From positions 55,896 to 119,895 of the forward strand of contig DVIX01000010.1 in NCBI GenBank assembly GCA_018710935.1: a stretch of DNA of 64,000 nucleotides. Reading direction: 5' to 3'. This document shows, in pieces, positions 1-9,954 of this stretch. Below the pieces are notes generated by a model, which was not told the DNA's origin, did not search any database, and worked only from the letters and a program-made list of their open reading frames with translations. The position numbers and the translations under genes are program-made. Source of the DNA: Candidatus Avirikenella pullistercoris (GTDB lineage: Bacteria > Bacteroidota > Bacteroidia > Bacteroidales > Rikenellaceae). Each line of letters begins with the position of its first letter. Position 1 is the stretch's first letter.

Positions 1-507
1 CGCCTGCTGATAATAATTCTTTTTTATGCTACGGGAATCCGTCTTGCCGAACTGATAGGCATAGATGTTGAGGATATTTCTTTGGAACAACGCGAAATAA
101 AAGTGACGGGAAAGGGGAATAAGCAACGAATAGTACCTATTCCTCAAATAGTTGCATTGAGATTAAAAAACTATTTGGATTTAAGGAAAAATATTTGCAA
201 TTCTGACAAAAATCCGTTATTTTTATCAAATAAACTAGAACGGATAAGCCGGACGGAAGTTTACAAAATTGTTAATGAAGTACTCGCCTTGATGGGGGTA
301 GAGGGAAAAAAGAGTCCGCATATATTGCGGCATACTTTTGCTACTCACCTGTTGAACGAGGGGGCCGGAATAGAAACGGTGAAAGAGTTGTTGGGACATT
401 CCAATCTTTCGACAACACAAATTTATACACACAGTACTATTGCCGAGCTGAAAAAGAGTTACGACAATGCTCACCCGAGAGCAAAAAATAAAAATGAAAA
501 AGATTAG
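1..507 (+). CDS. Tyrosine recombinase (XerC/XerD-like), 3' part only
   Basis: The reading frame is already open at base 1, so this is the C-terminal catalytic part (168 residues) of a site-specific tyrosine recombinase that starts before the window. The family cuts and rejoins DNA, and Xer members resolve chromosome dimers at dif. The signature residues are visible: Arg in the ATGIRLAEL segment, Lys in GKGNKQR, the HxxR box in HILRHTFATHLL, a further His in LLGHSNLS, and the nucleophile Tyr in TQIYTH. The gene stops at 507, inside the ribosome-binding site of the next gene, so the two are probably co-transcribed. Position before the hibernation factor and the tuf tRNAs is usual in Bacteroidales. 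XerC and XerD cannot be told apart from this part alone. Confidence 0.93.
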   Translation, partial: RLLIIILFYATGIRLAELIGIDVEDISLEQREIKVTGKGNKQRIVPIPQIVALRLKNYLDLRKNICNSDKNPLFLSNKLERISRTEVYKIVNEVLALMGVEGKKSPHILRHTFATHLLNEGAGIETVKELLGHSNLSTTQIYTHSTIAELKKSYDNAHPRAKNKNEKD

Positions 508-518
508 GAGGAAAAGCC

Positions 519-812
519 ATGAACGTAAAGATTCAATCTGTAAAATTCGATGCGGATAAAAAATTGATCGATTTTATCAATGCTAAATTAGAAAAGTTTG
601 AAAGATTCTCAGATAAAGTGACCAACGCAGATGTTACCCTCAAACTCGATAAAGATGTTGAGAAAGGGAATAAGGTCGTAGTTATTTCTTTGGAAATGCC
701 GGGCGATAATCTGGTAGCGGAAAGAAAAAGCAAAAGTTTCGAAGAATCGGTCGACCTTTGTATAGATGCGTTGAAAAAACAACTTGAGCGCTATAAAGAG
801 AAACACGTATAA
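519..812 (+). CDS. hpf: Short ribosome hibernation promoting factor (HPF/RaiA family)
   Basis: A 97-residue protein of the short HPF/YfiA type. It binds the small ribosomal subunit near the decoding centre and keeps idle ribosomes inactive in stationary phase or stress. The N-terminal MNVKIQSVKFDAD strand, the middle acidic VTLKLDKD segment and the Lys-rich end with LERYKEKHV match the family, and the length fits the short form that lacks the dimerization tail. The start at 519 is supported by an AGGAGG sequence at 506-511, seven bases upstream. Such a strong Shine-Dalgarno is rare here, and it overlaps the stop codon of the recombinase gene. A terminator follows at 834-858. Confidence 0.93.
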   Translation: MNVKIQSVKFDADKKLIDFINAKLEKFERFSDKVTNADVTLKLDKDVEKGNKVVVISLEMPGDNLVAERKSKSFEESVDLCIDALKKQLERYKEKHV

Positions 813-833
813 TATAGAATTAGTGTGATTTTT

Positions 834-858
834 AATGCCGCCTGCGGGCGGCATTTTT
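834..858 (+). terminator. Rho-independent terminator after hpf
   Basis: A nine-base GC-rich stem (834-842 with 847-855) with a TGCG loop runs into a T tract. It closes the recombinase-hpf unit. The rest of the gap up to 1172 is AT-rich and shows no other gene. Confidence 0.9.
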
Positions 859-1172
859 ATTGACATCGTTGCTCGGATGGCCTGAATGCAGGAATGGCGA
901 TTTTATTTTGAAAATTATGTAAATACCATGGTTTCTGTGTGTTGTATGATTGATCCGTGTCTGTAAATAAAATAAATATTTGATAAGCCGGTAAAGAAAA
1001 GGCTGGAAAAATTATTATTCTTTTTTCGTGAAATTTGTTGATATAAAATAAATTGTATAACTTTGTTACTCCATAATTTGTGGAAATGCGGCCTTGATTG
1101 CTGGAAGGGGGAGAAAATCAATCTCTATTGAGGTGATTTTTAAATAAATAATTAAAAAAAAGTAGTGGATTA

Positions 1173-1203
1173 TTTGGAGTTTGAAAATTAATTCATACTT
1201 TTG
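1173..1203 (+). promoter_or_regulatory. Bacteroidetes-type promoter of the tRNA-tuf superoperon
   Basis: TTTG at 1173-1176, exactly 19 bases, then TACTTTTG at 1196-1203. This matches the known Bacteroidetes sigma pattern TTTG-N19-TAnnTTTG in both boxes and in spacing. Transcription should begin near 1210, just before tRNA-Thr at 1225. Confidence 0.8.
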
Positions 1204-1224
1204 CAGACCATTTTGGGTTATTTC

Positions 1225-1298
1225 GCCGATGTAGCTCAGTTGGTCAGAGCAGCTGATTTGTAATCAGCAGGTCGTGGGTTCGACTCCCTCTATCGGCT
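1225..1298 (+). tRNA. tRNA-Thr (anticodon TGT)
   Basis: A 74-base cloverleaf. Acceptor arms GCCGATG and TATCGGC pair, with a GTTCGAC-type T loop and an anticodon loop TTTGTAA that reads TGT. The CCA end is not encoded. It is first in the Thr-Tyr-Gly-tuf array. Confidence 0.95.
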
Positions 1299-1348
1299 CA
1301 GGTTCTTTGCAAGAGATATACTACTGTCTGTTTCAGTAGATGAAAGTT

Positions 1349-1431
1349 GGGGAGATACCAAAGTGGCCAACTGGGGCAGACTGTAAATCTGCTGACGTAC
1401 GTCTTCGTAGGTTCGAATCCTGCTCTCCCCA
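1349..1431 (+). tRNA. tRNA-Tyr (anticodon GTA)
   Basis: An 83-base class II tRNA with a long variable arm. Acceptor arms GGGGAGA and TCTCCCC pair; the anticodon loop CTGTAAA reads GTA. The CCA end is not encoded. Confidence 0.95.
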
Positions 1432-1471
1432 CAAAAATTTAGTGGAGGAGAGAATATAATAACAAAGATTC

Positions 1472-1544
1472 GCGGAAATAGCTCAGTTGGTAGAGCATTA
1501 GCTTCCCAAGCTAAGGGTCGCGAGTTCGAGTCTCGTTTTCCGCT
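1472..1544 (+). tRNA. tRNA-Gly (anticodon reads CCC)
   Basis: Acceptor arms GCGGAAA and TTTCCGC, D loop, T loop GTTCGAG, and anticodon stem TTAGC/GCTAA around loop TTCCCAA. Counting the loop puts CCC at positions 34-36, so it should read GGG. The equivalent tRNA next to E. coli tufB has TCC. The tRNA call is firm and the anticodon is as read from the sequence. Confidence 0.93.
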
Positions 1545-1600
1545 CAAAAGAAAGAAAAGGTATTATAAAGAGATAATAAACTTTAAATAAATTAAGCAAT

Positions 1601-2788
1601 ATGGCAAAAGAAAAATTTGACCGTTCCAAACCGCACGTAAACATCGGTACAATTGGACACGTAGACCACGGTAAAACAACTCTTACCGCTGCAATTACCA
1701 CAGTACTTGCAAAAAAAGGTCTTTCAGAACTTCGTAGCTTCGATTCTATCGACAATGCTCCTGAAGAAAAAGAACGTGGTATTACCATTAATACGGCTCA
1801 CGTAGAGTATCAAACAGCAAATCGTCACTATGCACACGTTGACTGTCCGGGCCACGCTGACTATGTGAAGAACATGGTTACCGGTGCTGCTCAGATGGAC
1901 GGTGCAATCCTGGTTGTTGCTGCTACAGACGGTCCTATGCCTCAGACTCGTGAGCATATCCTTCTTGCTCGTCAGGTAAACGTTCCGAGAATCGTTGTAT
2001 TCTTGAACAAAGTGGATATGGTTGACGATCCTGAAATGCTTGAATTGGTAGAAATGGAAGTTCGTGAACTTCTTAACTTCTATAACTTCGACGGTGATAA
2101 TGCTCCGGTTATCAAAGGTTCTGCACTCGGTGGTTTGAATGGCGAACCGAAATGGGAAGAAAGCATTATGGAATTGATGGATGCAGTTGATTCTTATATC
2201 CCTGTTCCTCCTCGTGACAATGAAAAACCGTTCTTGATGCCGGTTGAAGACGTCTTCTCTATTACAGGTCGTGGTACTGTATTGACAGGTCGTATCGAAA
2301 CAGGTGTTATTCATGTAGGTGATCCGGTAGAAATTATCGGTTTGGGTGAAAAACCGAAAACATCTACTTGTACCGGTGTTGAAATGTTCCGTAAACTTTT
2401 GGATGAAGGTGAAGCTGGCGATAACGTAGGTCTTTTGATGCGTGGTATCGATAAGAAAGAAGTAAAACGTGGTATGGTTGTGGCTAAACCGGGTTCAATC
2501 ACTCCGCATACTAAATTCGAAGCTGAAGTTTATATCCTGAAGAAAGACGAAGGTGGTCGTCACACTCCGTTTAAGAACCACTACCGTCCTCAGTTCTACT
2601 TGCGTACTTTGGACGTAACCGGTGAAATTTCTTTGCCGCAGGGTGTAGACGTAGTAATGCCGGGTGATAACGTAACTATCACAGTAGAATTGATCTATCC
2701 GGTTGCTATCAACTTAGGTTTGCGTTTCGCTATCCGTGAAGGTGGTAGAACCGTAGGTGCCGGCCAGATTACAAAGATTATCGAATAA
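1601..2788 (+). CDS. tuf: Translation elongation factor Tu
   Basis: A 395-residue GTPase that delivers aminoacyl-tRNA to the ribosomal A site. The P-loop GHVDHGKT lies near residues 19-26, followed by the switch regions (RGITI, DCPGH), the guanine-specifying NKVD and a SAL-like segment (KGSAL). Domains 2 and 3 run to the C-terminal [10 protein letters not shown], and the length is that of normal EF-Tu. It lies 56 bases after tRNA-Gly and before tRNA-Trp, in the order Thr-Tyr-Gly-tuf also found around E. coli tufB. Codon use is that of a highly expressed gene. Confidence 0.99.
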   Translation: MAKEKFDRSKPHVNIGTIGHVDHGKTTLTAAITTVLAKKGLSELRSFDSIDNAPEEKERGITINTAHVEYQTANRHYAHVDCPGHADYVKNMVTGAAQMDGAILVVAATDGPMPQTREHILLARQVNVPRIVVFLNKVDMVDDPEMLELVEMEVRELLNFYNFDGDNAPVIKGSALGGLNGEPKWEESIMELMDAVDSYIPVPPRDNEKPFLMPVEDVFSITGRGTVLTGRIETGVIHVGDPVEIIGLGEKPKTSTCTGVEMFRKLLDEGEAGDNVGLLMRGIDKKEVKRGMVVAKPGSITPHTKFEAEVYILKKDEGGRHTPFKNHYRPQFYLRTLDVTGEISLPQGVDVVMPGDNVTITVELIYPVAINLGLRFAIREGGRTVGAGQITKIIE

Positions 2789-2804
2789 TCGGTCGAAATA
2801 GATT

Positions 2805-2829
2805 GTGTGGCGGAAATTTTCTGCCACAC
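2805..2829 (+). other. Hairpin between tuf and tRNA-Trp
   Basis: GTGTGGC at 2805-2811 pairs with GCCACAC at 2823-2829 around an AT-rich loop. Only a short T run follows, so it may be a weak terminator or an RNA-processing structure that separates the tuf messenger from tRNA-Trp. Confidence 0.55.
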
Positions 2830-2834
2830 TTTAT

Positions 2835-2905
2835 ACGAGTGTAGTTCAAGGGTAGAATAGTGGTCTCCAAAACCATTGATGGGAGTTCGAATCTCTCCAC
2901 TCGTG
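2835..2905 (+). tRNA. tRNA-Trp (anticodon CCA)
   Basis: A 71-base cloverleaf with acceptor arms ACGAGTG and CACTCGT and anticodon loop CTCCAAA, which reads CCA. It sits 24 bases before secE, the usual place in Bacteroidetes. Confidence 0.95.
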
Positions 2906-2928
2906 CGATAAAAATTGTTAGAAAAGAA

Positions 2929-3120
2929 ATGAAGCTTGTTCAATACGTAAAAAATTCCTATCAGGAGTTGGTTCATAAAGTGGCATGGCCTTCTGTTAGT
3001 CAGCTACAAAATTCAGCAATAGTTGTAATGGTTGCTTCCCTTCTATTTGCGCTGGTGATTGTAGTAATGGACTTGTCATTCGAGAACATTATGAAGTTCA
3101 TTTACGGACTTTTATACTAA
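2929..3120 (+). CDS. secE: Preprotein translocase subunit SecE
   Basis: A 63-residue single-span membrane protein that holds the SecYEG translocon together. The N-terminal amphipathic helix with the conserved VAWPS motif (around residue 19) is followed by one hydrophobic segment at about 29-47. The ATG at 2929 was chosen because the upstream in-frame GTG at 2860 lies inside tRNA-Trp. nusG follows after 24 bases. Confidence 0.96.
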   Translation: MKLVQYVKNSYQELVHKVAWPSVSQLQNSAIVVMVASLLFALVIVVMDLSFENIMKFIYGLLY

Positions 3121-3144
3121 TTTGTAACCGCTAATTAAGAGGAA

Positions 3145-3702
3145 ATGGAAGAAGTTCAGGAAAAGCAATGGTATGTGTTACGGGCCATCGGCGGGAAAGA
3201 GAAGAAGGTGAAGGAGTATATCGAAGCGGAAATCCGCAACGGCAAGCTCCACGACTATATTTCTCAAGTACTGATTCCTACTGAGAAAGTTTACCAGATA
3301 CGCAATGGTAAAAAAATCAGCAAAGAAAAAATTTCATATCCGGGTTATGTATTGGTAGAAGCGATTCTGGTGGGAGAAATTCCGCATATTCTTCGTAATG
3401 TACCTAATGTCTTAGGCTTCCTTAGCGACACAAAAGATACCACTTTAGGGGCTATTCCTCTCCGCCCGGCTGAAGTAAACCGTATCTTGGGTCGTGTAGA
3501 CGAAATGGTAGATAGCGAAGAGATTAACGAAACTCCTTTTCTTGTGGGGGAAACCATCAAAGTTATCGAAGGTCCTTTTGCATCGCTTAACGGCGTGATA
3601 GAGGAGGTCGATAATGAACGCAAGAAATTGGTGGTAAGCGTTAAGATATTCGGACGTAAGACTCCTATGGAGTTGAGCTTTATGCAAGTAGAAAAAGAAT
3701 AA
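3145..3702 (+). CDS. nusG: Transcription termination/antitermination factor NusG
   Basis: A 185-residue transcription elongation factor that binds RNA polymerase and links it to ribosomes or Rho. The N-terminal NGN domain begins WYVLRAIGGKEKKVKEYI and contains YPGYVLVEA. The C-terminal KOW domain (about residues 130-185) contains VGETIKVIEGPFASLNG. It has ordinary family length and no inserted domain. It follows secE and precedes rplK after 15 bases, the standard operon. Confidence 0.98.
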   Translation: MEEVQEKQWYVLRAIGGKEKKVKEYIEAEIRNGKLHDYISQVLIPTEKVYQIRNGKKISKEKISYPGYVLVEAILVGEIPHILRNVPNVLGFLSDTKDTTLGAIPLRPAEVNRILGRVDEMVDSEEINETPFLVGETIKVIEGPFASLNGVIEEVDNERKKLVVSVKIFGRKTPMELSFMQVEKE

Positions 3703-3717
3703 TTAAATCAAATTATC

Positions 3718-4161
3718 ATGGCAAAAGAGGTTGCTGCGTTAATTAAACTGCAGATTAAAGGCGGAGCAGCGAATCCTTCTCCCCCAGTAGGACCGGCGCT
3801 TGGTTCGAAAGGTGTGAATATCATGGATTTCTGCAAGCAGTTCAATGCTAGAACTCAAGATAAAGCAGGAAAAGTTCTGCCTGTAATTATCACTGTTTAT
3901 AGTGATAAATCTTTTGACTTTATCGTCAAACAGCCGCCTGTAGCCGTTCAAATTAAAGAAGCAGCAAAAATTCAGAGTGGTTCTAAAGAACCGAACCGTC
4001 AGAAGGTTGGTACTTTGACTTGGGATCAGGTTAAAGCTATCGCAGAATCCAAAATGCCGGACATGAATTGTTTTACTGTTGAATCAGCTATGAGAATGGT
4101 TGCCGGTACAGCAAGAAGTATGGGCGTTAAAGTGGAAGGGGAATTTCCTAATAATCTGTAA
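3718..4161 (+). CDS. rplK: 50S ribosomal protein L11
   Basis: A 147-residue ribosomal protein of the GTPase-associated centre, which binds 23S rRNA helices 43-44. The N-terminal [20 protein letters not shown] and the [10 protein letters not shown] segment are diagnostic, and the C-terminal rRNA-binding domain ends the protein. It is followed by rplA after 20 bases. Confidence 0.99.
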   Translation: MAKEVAALIKLQIKGGAANPSPPVGPALGSKGVNIMDFCKQFNARTQDKAGKVLPVIITVYSDKSFDFIVKQPPVAVQIKEAAKIQSGSKEPNRQKVGTLTWDQVKAIAESKMPDMNCFTVESAMRMVAGTARSMGVKVEGEFPNNL

Positions 4162-4181
4162 TTCAAATTCGATTACTAATC

Positions 4182-4877
4182 ATGAGTAAGCTGACTAAAA
4201 ACCAAAAAATAGCCCTTTCGAAAGTCGAACCAGGCAAGATTTACAAAGTGGATGAAGCAGCAGCGCTTGTAAAAGAGGTATCTTATACAAAATTTGACGC
4301 TTCTGTCGATGTTGATGTTCGTCTGGGAGTCGATCCTCGTAAATCTAACCAGATGGTTAGGGGCGTTGTCACTCTCCCTCATGGTACAGGTAAACAAATT
4401 CGTGTGCTTGTGCTTTGTACTCCCGATAAGGAAGCCGAAGCAACAGCAGCTGGTGCTGACTTTGTGGGATTAGATGAGTATATCGAGAAAATCAAAGGTG
4501 GCTGGACAGATGTCGATGTTATTATAACTACTCCTACCGTAATGGCTAAAGTAGGTGCTTTAGGTCGTATATTAGGCCCTCGTGGCTTGATGCCGAATCC
4601 TAAAACCGGTACTGTTACGATGGAGATCGGCAAAGCAGTTCAGGAAGTGAAAGCCGGTAAAATCGATTTCAAAGTCGATAAATTCGGTATTGTTCACTCC
4701 CGTATAGGTAAAACGACGTTTACAGCAGAACAACTTGCAGATAACCTGCGTGAGTTCATGCATACGATTATAAAGTTAAAACCTTCGACTGCAAAAGGTA
4801 CTTATGTGAAGAGTATCTACCTGTCCTCTACAATGAGTCCCGGTATTCAGATCGATCCCAAATCAGTTGAGAATTAA
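4182..4877 (+). CDS. rplA: 50S ribosomal protein L1
   Basis: A 231-residue protein of the ribosomal L1 stalk, involved in release of deacylated tRNA. The family segments [29 protein letters not shown] and the C-terminal [19 protein letters not shown] are present. In other bacteria L1 also represses its own operon; I saw no clear L1 operator structure upstream of rplK. Confidence 0.99.
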   Translation: MSKLTKNQKIALSKVEPGKIYKVDEAAALVKEVSYTKFDASVDVDVRLGVDPRKSNQMVRGVVTLPHGTGKQIRVLVLCTPDKEAEATAAGADFVGLDEYIEKIKGGWTDVDVIITTPTVMAKVGALGRILGPRGLMPNPKTGTVTMEIGKAVQEVKAGKIDFKVDKFGIVHSRIGKTTFTAEQLADNLREFMHTIIKLKPSTAKGTYVKSIYLSSTMSPGIQIDPKSVEN

Positions 4878-4897
4878 TAAAAATCGCCTGAATAATC

Positions 4898-5416
4898 ATG
4901 AAAAGGGAAGAAAAGACATTAATCATAAATTCTCTTGCTGAGAAATTAGAGCAATATCCTCATTTCTATGTAACGGACATCGCTGACCTGAATGCAGAAC
5001 AGACTGCTGCATTGAGAAGATTGTGCTTCGAAAAAGAGGTGTCCTTGATGGTTGTGAAGAACACATTGCTTATCAAAGCATTGGAGAAAGTAAATAAAGC
5101 CGATGAAGAGCTGGTTTCTACCTTGAAAGGGGCAACATCCATTATGTTGACCAATACGGGGAATGTGCCGGCAAAACTTATCAAAGAGTTCAGAAAAAAC
5201 AGCGACAAACCGGTGTTGAAAGCTGCTTATGTTGACGATTGCGTTTATGTAGGCGAACAAAATTTGGATACATTGGTAAGTATCAAATCTCGCGAAGAGC
5301 TTATCGGCGATATCGTTACTTTACTTCAATCTCCGGCAAGAAATGTTATCTCTGCTTTACAATCGAGCGGAGGCAAAATTGCAGGTATTGTTAAAACATT
5401 ATCTGAAAGACAATAA
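4898..5416 (+). CDS. rplJ: 50S ribosomal protein L10
   Basis: A 172-residue protein that forms the base of the flexible stalk and binds L7/L12 dimers through its C-terminal helix. The N-terminal segment up to FYVTDIADLNAEQTAALRR and the LMVVKNTLLIKAL motif fit the family. It lies 20 bases after rplA and 40 bases before rplL, as expected for the stalk operon. Confidence 0.98.
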   Translation: MKREEKTLIINSLAEKLEQYPHFYVTDIADLNAEQTAALRRLCFEKEVSLMVVKNTLLIKALEKVNKADEELVSTLKGATSIMLTNTGNVPAKLIKEFRKNSDKPVLKAAYVDDCVYVGEQNLDTLVSIKSREELIGDIVTLLQSPARNVISALQSSGGKIAGIVKTLSERQ

Positions 5417-5456
5417 ATCAATTCACTTTTGTAAAACAATTTAAATCGTATATAAA

Positions 5457-5831
5457 ATGGCAGATATTAAGAAAATAGCTGAAGAGTTAGTTAACTTAAC
5501 AGTTAAAGAAGTTAATGAACTTGCTACAATCCTTAAAGAAGAGTATGGCATTGAACCGGCTGCTGCTGTAGCTGTTGCTGCTGCGCCTGCTGCTGGCGGT
5601 GCAGAAGCTGCTGCTGAAAAAACTTCTTTCGATGTAATTCTGAAATCAGGTGGTGCTGCTAAATTGCAAGTTGTAAAAGCAGTTAAAGAATTGACCGGTC
5701 TTGGTTTGAAAGAAGCTAAAGATTTGGTTGACGGTGCTCCGAAAGCTGTTAAAGAAGGCGTTTCTAAAGAAGAAGCTGAATCTCTTAAAGCTCATCTCGA
5801 AGAAGCTGGAGCTGAAGTTGAAGTTAAGTAG
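5457..5831 (+). CDS. rplL: 50S ribosomal protein L7/L12
   Basis: A 124-residue stalk protein that recruits translational GTPases. It has an N-terminal dimerization domain, an Ala-rich flexible hinge (about residues 37-52) and a C-terminal domain with [20 protein letters not shown] and the terminal [12 protein letters not shown]. It is the last ribosomal gene before rpoB. A long hairpin follows at 5856-5893. Confidence 0.99.
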   Translation: MADIKKIAEELVNLTVKEVNELATILKEEYGIEPAAAVAVAAAPAAGGAEAAAEKTSFDVILKSGGAAKLQVVKAVKELTGLGLKEAKDLVDGAPKAVKEGVSKEEAESLKAHLEEAGAEVEVK

Positions 5832-5855
5832 TTTGCTCTTACTTTAAAGAGATAT

Positions 5856-5893
5856 AGGTGTAGAATCTATGGGAATAGATTCTATGCCTTTTT
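5856..5893 (+). terminator. Hairpin with T tract between rplL and rpoB (likely attenuator)
   Basis: A 15-pair stem with two G-T pairs (5856-5870 with 5875-5889), a GGGA loop and a following T run. It looks like a terminator inside the ribosomal protein/RNA polymerase unit. In E. coli a partial terminator in the same place lowers rpoBC expression, so read-through here is likely. No other element was recognised up to 6060. Confidence 0.75.
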
Positions 5894-6060
5894 CTTGTCT
5901 TTCTAAGTTACTTTTTGGGACAGGTTGCTTACAAACTGATAATTAATTGTTTATGTTTGTTTGGTAGTGCTTTTTCGGAGTGTTTTGCAAAATGTTCCCA
6001 GAATAGATTCCCGGTTTTGTTGCCGGACATATTATAAAAACTTCGACAAATCTGGATACA

Positions 6061-9000
6061 ATGTCTTTGAATACAAAAAACCAACGTATTAGCTTTTCTT
6101 CAATAAAAAACAGGATGCCTTATCCTGACTTTCTTGAGATACAGCTTAAATCATTCCATGATTTTTTCCAACTGGATACAACGCCTGAAAACAGAAAAAA
6201 CGAAGGCTTGTATAAGGTTTTTTTAGAAAATTTCCCTATTACAGATACGAGGAATAATTTTGTCTTAGAGTTTATCGACTATTATGTGGATCCTCCCAGA
6301 TATTCTATCGAGGAGTGCCTGGAACGTGGATTGACCTATAGTGTTCCTTTAAAGGCAAAATTGAAATTGTACTGTACAGATCCTGAACACGAAGATTTCG
6401 ATACGGTTGTGCAGGATGTGTATTTCGGGATGGTTCCTTATATGACTCCGCGCGGGACATTCGTTATCAACGGAGCGGAACGGGTAATCGTATCTCAGCT
6501 GCACCGTTCGCCGGGGGTATTCTTCGGACAGAGCATTCACTCCAACGGTACGAAACTTTATTCTGCCCGTATCATTCCTTTTAAGGGTTCGTGGATTGAG
6601 TTTGCGACAGACATCAATAATGTGATGTATGCTTATATCGACCGGAAGAAAAAATTGCCTGTAACGACTCTTTTGCGGGCGATAGGGTTCGAGAGCGACA
6701 GCATGATTCTGGAAATTTTCGATTTGGCAGATGAAGTAAAGGTTAGCAAAGCGAACCTGAAGAAGGTTATCGGCAGAAAGTTGGCTGCACGTGTTTTGAA
6801 AAGCTGGGTGGAAGATTTTGTGGATGAGGATACCGGAGAAGTCGTTTCTATTGAACGTAACGATGTGTTGATTGAACGGGAAGTAATCCTGGAAGAATCG
6901 CATATCGACAGCATATTGGAATCGGGGGCAAAGACTATTATCCTATATAAGGAAGGTCAGAATACCGCCGATTATACTATCGTATCGAATACATTGCAAA
7001 AAGACCCGTGTAACTCGGAAAAAGAAGCAGTGGTTTATATCTATCGCCAGTTGCGTAATTCCGAACCGCCCGATGAGGCTACTGCACGGGATGTAATCGA
7101 CAAACTGTTCTTCTCCGATAAACGATATGATTTGGGAGAAGTAGGGCGTTACCGGTTGAATAAGAAACTTTCTATCGATATAGACCCTGAGATAAAGGTG
7201 CTTACGAAGGAAGATATGATTGCTATCATCAAGTATCTTATCAACCTGATCAATTCCAAAACGGATGTGGATGATATCGACCACTTGAGCAACCGTCGTG
7301 TAAGAACGGTCGGAGAACAGTTGGCTAACCAGTTCAGTATCGGTTTCGCACGTATGGCACGTACGATTCGCGAACGTATGAATGTGCGGGACAATGAAGT
7401 ATTTACTCCGGTAGAGTTGATTAATGCGAAGACTTTGTCCTCTGTAATTAACTCTTTCTTCGGAACCAACCAGTTGTCTCAGTTTATGGACCAGACCAAC
7501 CCGTTGGCTGAAATGACTCATAAGCGCCGTATGTCTGCGTTGGGTCCGGGTGGTTTGTCCCGTGAACGGGCAGGGTTCGAGGTGCGTGACGTACACTATA
7601 CCCATTACGGTCGTTTGTGTCCGATTGAAACGCCGGAAGGTCCGAATATCGGTTTGATCTCTTCTCTTTGCGTTTATGCGAAGATTAGCGATATGGGCTT
7701 TATTGAAACACCGTATCGGAAGGTTAAGGACGGTAAGGTAGATACCACACCGGAAGGCATTGTTTATTTGAGTGCGGAGGAAGAAGAGGGAATGGTGATT
7801 GCTCAGGCCAATGCTCCGCTGGATGACGAAGGACATTTCCTTGAACCGGATAAAATTAAGGCGAGGTATAACGGCGATTTCCCGACTGTTTCTGCAAATG
7901 AAGTACAGTTGATGGATGTCGCTCCGAACCAGATCGCTTCTATTGCCGCTTCTTTGATTCCGTTCTTGGAGCACGACGATGCGAACCGTGCGTTGATGGG
8001 ATCAAACATGATGCGTCAGGCGGTTCCTCTGTTGAAAACCGAGGCTCCTATCGTAGGAACAGGTTTGGAAGGTGAAGTGATTAACGACAGCCGTGTTCAG
8101 ATAGTTGCGGAGAAAGACGGGGAAGTGGTGTTTGCCGATGCCCGTGAAATACATGTGAAATACGACCGTACGGATGATGAACGCTTCGTTAGTTTCGATG
8201 CGGATGTTACCGTACATAAATTGCCGAAATACAGAAAGACCAATCAGAATACTTCCATTACGTTAAAACCGATTGTTCGTAAAGGCGATAAGGTGGTAAA
8301 AGGCCAGATTCTGAGTGAAGGTTATTCTACCCAGAACGGGGAATTGGCATTGGGACGCAACCTGAAAGTGGCGTTTATGCCTTGGAAAGGATATAACTTC
8401 GAGGATGCTATCGTGATTTCCGAGCGTTTGGTTCGGGATGATATCTATACTTCCGTACATGTGGACGAGTACATAATGGAAGTGCGTGATACCAAACGCG
8501 GTTTGGAGGAACTTACATCCGATATTCCGAATGTGAGCGAAGATGCGACCAAGGATTTGGATGAAAACGGTATTATCCGAATCGGGGCTAATGTGAAACC
8601 GGGCGATATTTTGGTAGGTAAGATTACTCCGAAGGGAGAATCCGATCCTTCTCCGGAAGAAAAATTGCTCCGTGCTATTTTCGGTGACAAAGCGGGTGAT
8701 GTAAAAGATGCTTCTTTGAAAGCACAGCCATCATTGTACGGAGTAGTAATCGATAAAAAATTGTTCAGCCGTGCCAATAAGGATTCTAAGAAAGGCAAAC
8801 AGGCTGAAAAGATTTTGATCGATAAGGTAGAAGCTGTTTTTGCACAGGATTCGGAAGAGTTGAAAAATATGCTTATTACCAAGTTGATGCAGTTGTTGGA
8901 AGGTAAGAGCTCTCAAAGTATCGTCGATTATCTCGGTATGGAGATTGTATCGAAAGGAACGACTTTCACGGAAAAAGTATTGCGTGAAATCGATTACCTG

Positions 9001-9879
9001 AATGTGAATCCGATTAAATGGACTGCAGATAAGAGAGATAATGAATTGATAAAACAGTTGATTAACAACTATATTATCAAATATAAAGAGTTGGATGCGC
9101 AGTTGAAGCGTGAAAAACACAATATTTCCAATGGGGATGAACTTCCATCCGGCATCGTACAGCTTGCTAAGGTGTATATCGCTAAAAAACGTAAGTTGAG
9201 AGTGGGCGATAAGATGGCAGGGCGTCACGGTAATAAAGGTATCGTTGCCAAAGTGGTGCGTGATGAGGATATGCCGTTCCTGGAAGACGGGTCTATCGTG
9301 GATATCGTGTTGAATCCGTTAGGTGTGCCTTCCCGTATGAACTTGGGACAGATTTATGAAACGGTGTTGGGTTGGGCAGGACGTGAAATGGGATTGAAGT
9401 TCGCTACTCCTATTTTCGACGGTGCTACATTGGATGAAATCAATGATTATGCAGAGAAAGCGAATGTACCCCGTAGCGGTAGGACATATTTGTACGATGG
9501 AGGTACCGGTGAACGTTTCCATCAGCCTGCAACGGTCGGCGTGGTATATATGCTGAAACTCGGCCATATGGTCGATGATAAGATGCATGCTCGTTCTATC
9601 GGCCCGTATTCGTTGATTACCCAGCAGCCTCTTGGCGGTAAAGCACAGTTCGGTGGTCAGCGTTTCGGAGAAATGGAGGTTTGGGCGCTCGAAGCATTCG
9701 GTGCATCCAATATCCTGCAAGAAATATTGACTATTAAGTCCGACGATGTTATGGGACGTGCCAAAGCATATGAAGCGATTGTGAAAGGCGATAACCTGCC
9801 GCCGGCAGGCATACCGGAGTCCCTGAACGTGTTGTTGCATGAATTGCGTGGTCTCGCATTGAGTGTAAAACTCGACTAA
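6061..9879 (+). CDS. rpoB: DNA-directed RNA polymerase subunit beta
   Basis: A 1272-residue catalytic subunit of RNA polymerase. The rifampicin region lies at about residues 467-500 with [30 protein letters not shown] and the [11 protein letters not shown] segment. The residues most often changed in resistant strains (Asp in FMDQ, His in THKRR, Ser in RRMSALG) are the sensitive type. Later segments include [26 protein letters not shown] and the C-terminal [14 protein letters not shown]. It is followed by rpoC after 75 bases that hold a small hairpin. Confidence 0.99.
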   Translation: MSLNTKNQRISFSSIKNRMPYPDFLEIQLKSFHDFFQLDTTPENRKNEGLYKVFLENFPITDTRNNFVLEFIDYYVDPPRYSIEECLERGLTYSVPLKAKLKLYCTDPEHEDFDTVVQDVYFGMVPYMTPRGTFVINGAERVIVSQLHRSPGVFFGQSIHSNGTKLYSARIIPFKGSWIEFATDINNVMYAYIDRKKKLPVTTLLRAIGFESDSMILEIFDLADEVKVSKANLKKVIGRKLAARVLKSWVEDFVDEDTGEVVSIERNDVLIEREVILEESHIDSILESGAKTIILYKEGQNTADYTIVSNTLQKDPCNSEKEAVVYIYRQLRNSEPPDEATARDVIDKLFFSDKRYDLGEVGRYRLNKKLSIDIDPEIKVLTKEDMIAIIKYLINLINSKTDVDDIDHLSNRRVRTVGEQLANQFSIGFARMARTIRERMNVRDNEVFTPVELINAKTLSSVINSFFGTNQLSQFMDQTNPLAEMTHKRRMSALGPGGLSRERAGFEVRDVHYTHYGRLCPIETPEGPNIGLISSLCVYAKISDMGFIETPYRKVKDGKVDTTPEGIVYLSAEEEEGMVIAQANAPLDDEGHFLEPDKIKARYNGDFPTVSANEVQLMDVAPNQIASIAASLIPFLEHDDANRALMGSNMMRQAVPLLKTEAPIVGTGLEGEVINDSRVQIVAEKDGEVVFADAREIHVKYDRTDDERFVSFDADVTVHKLPKYRKTNQNTSITLKPIVRKGDKVVKGQILSEGYSTQNGELALGRNLKVAFMPWKGYNFEDAIVISERLVRDDIYTSVHVDEYIMEVRDTKRGLEELTSDIPNVSEDATKDLDENGIIRIGANVKPGDILVGKITPKGESDPSPEEKLLRAIFGDKAGDVKDASLKAQPSLYGVVIDKKLFSRANKDSKKGKQAEKILIDKVEAVFAQDSEELKNMLITKLMQLLEGKSSQSIVDYLGMEIVSKGTTFTEKVLREIDYLNVNPIKWTADKRDNELIKQLINNYIIKYKELDAQLKREKHNISNGDELPSGIVQLAKVYIAKKRKLRVGDKMAGRHGNKGIVAKVVRDEDMPFLEDGSIVDIVLNPLGVPSRMNLGQIYETVLGWAGREMGLKFATPIFDGATLDEINDYAEKANVPRSGRTYLYDGGTGERFHQPATVGVVYMLKLGHMVDDKMHARSIGPYSLITQQPLGGKAQFGGQRFGEMEVWALEAFGASNILQEILTIKSDDVMGRAKAYEAIVKGDNLPPAGIPESLNVLLHELRGLALSVKLD

Positions 9880-9889
9880 GTTTAGGTTG

Positions 9890-9911
9890 CCTCTCTGTAA
9901 ATTGAGAGAGG
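9890..9911 (+). other. Intercistronic hairpin between rpoB and rpoC
   Basis: CCTCTCT at 9890-9896 pairs with AGAGAGG at 9905-9911 around an eight-base loop. There is no T tract, so it is not a terminator; it could stabilise or be a processing site of the rpoBC messenger. Confidence 0.5.
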
Positions 9912-9954
9912 AGAAAACGATAAAAGAACATAAAAAATTAAAATTCTCATAAAG

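Noticed and set aside
1290..1547. Minus-strand reading frame across tRNA-Tyr and tRNA-Gly
   Set aside because: It is the antisense of tRNA genes; phrases like RDSNSRPLAWEANALPTEL are a classic artefact of translating tRNA complements.
2695..2976. Minus-strand frame across the tuf end and tRNA-Trp
   Set aside because: It overlaps tuf, tRNA-Trp and secE, and its protein is a translation of tRNA complement.
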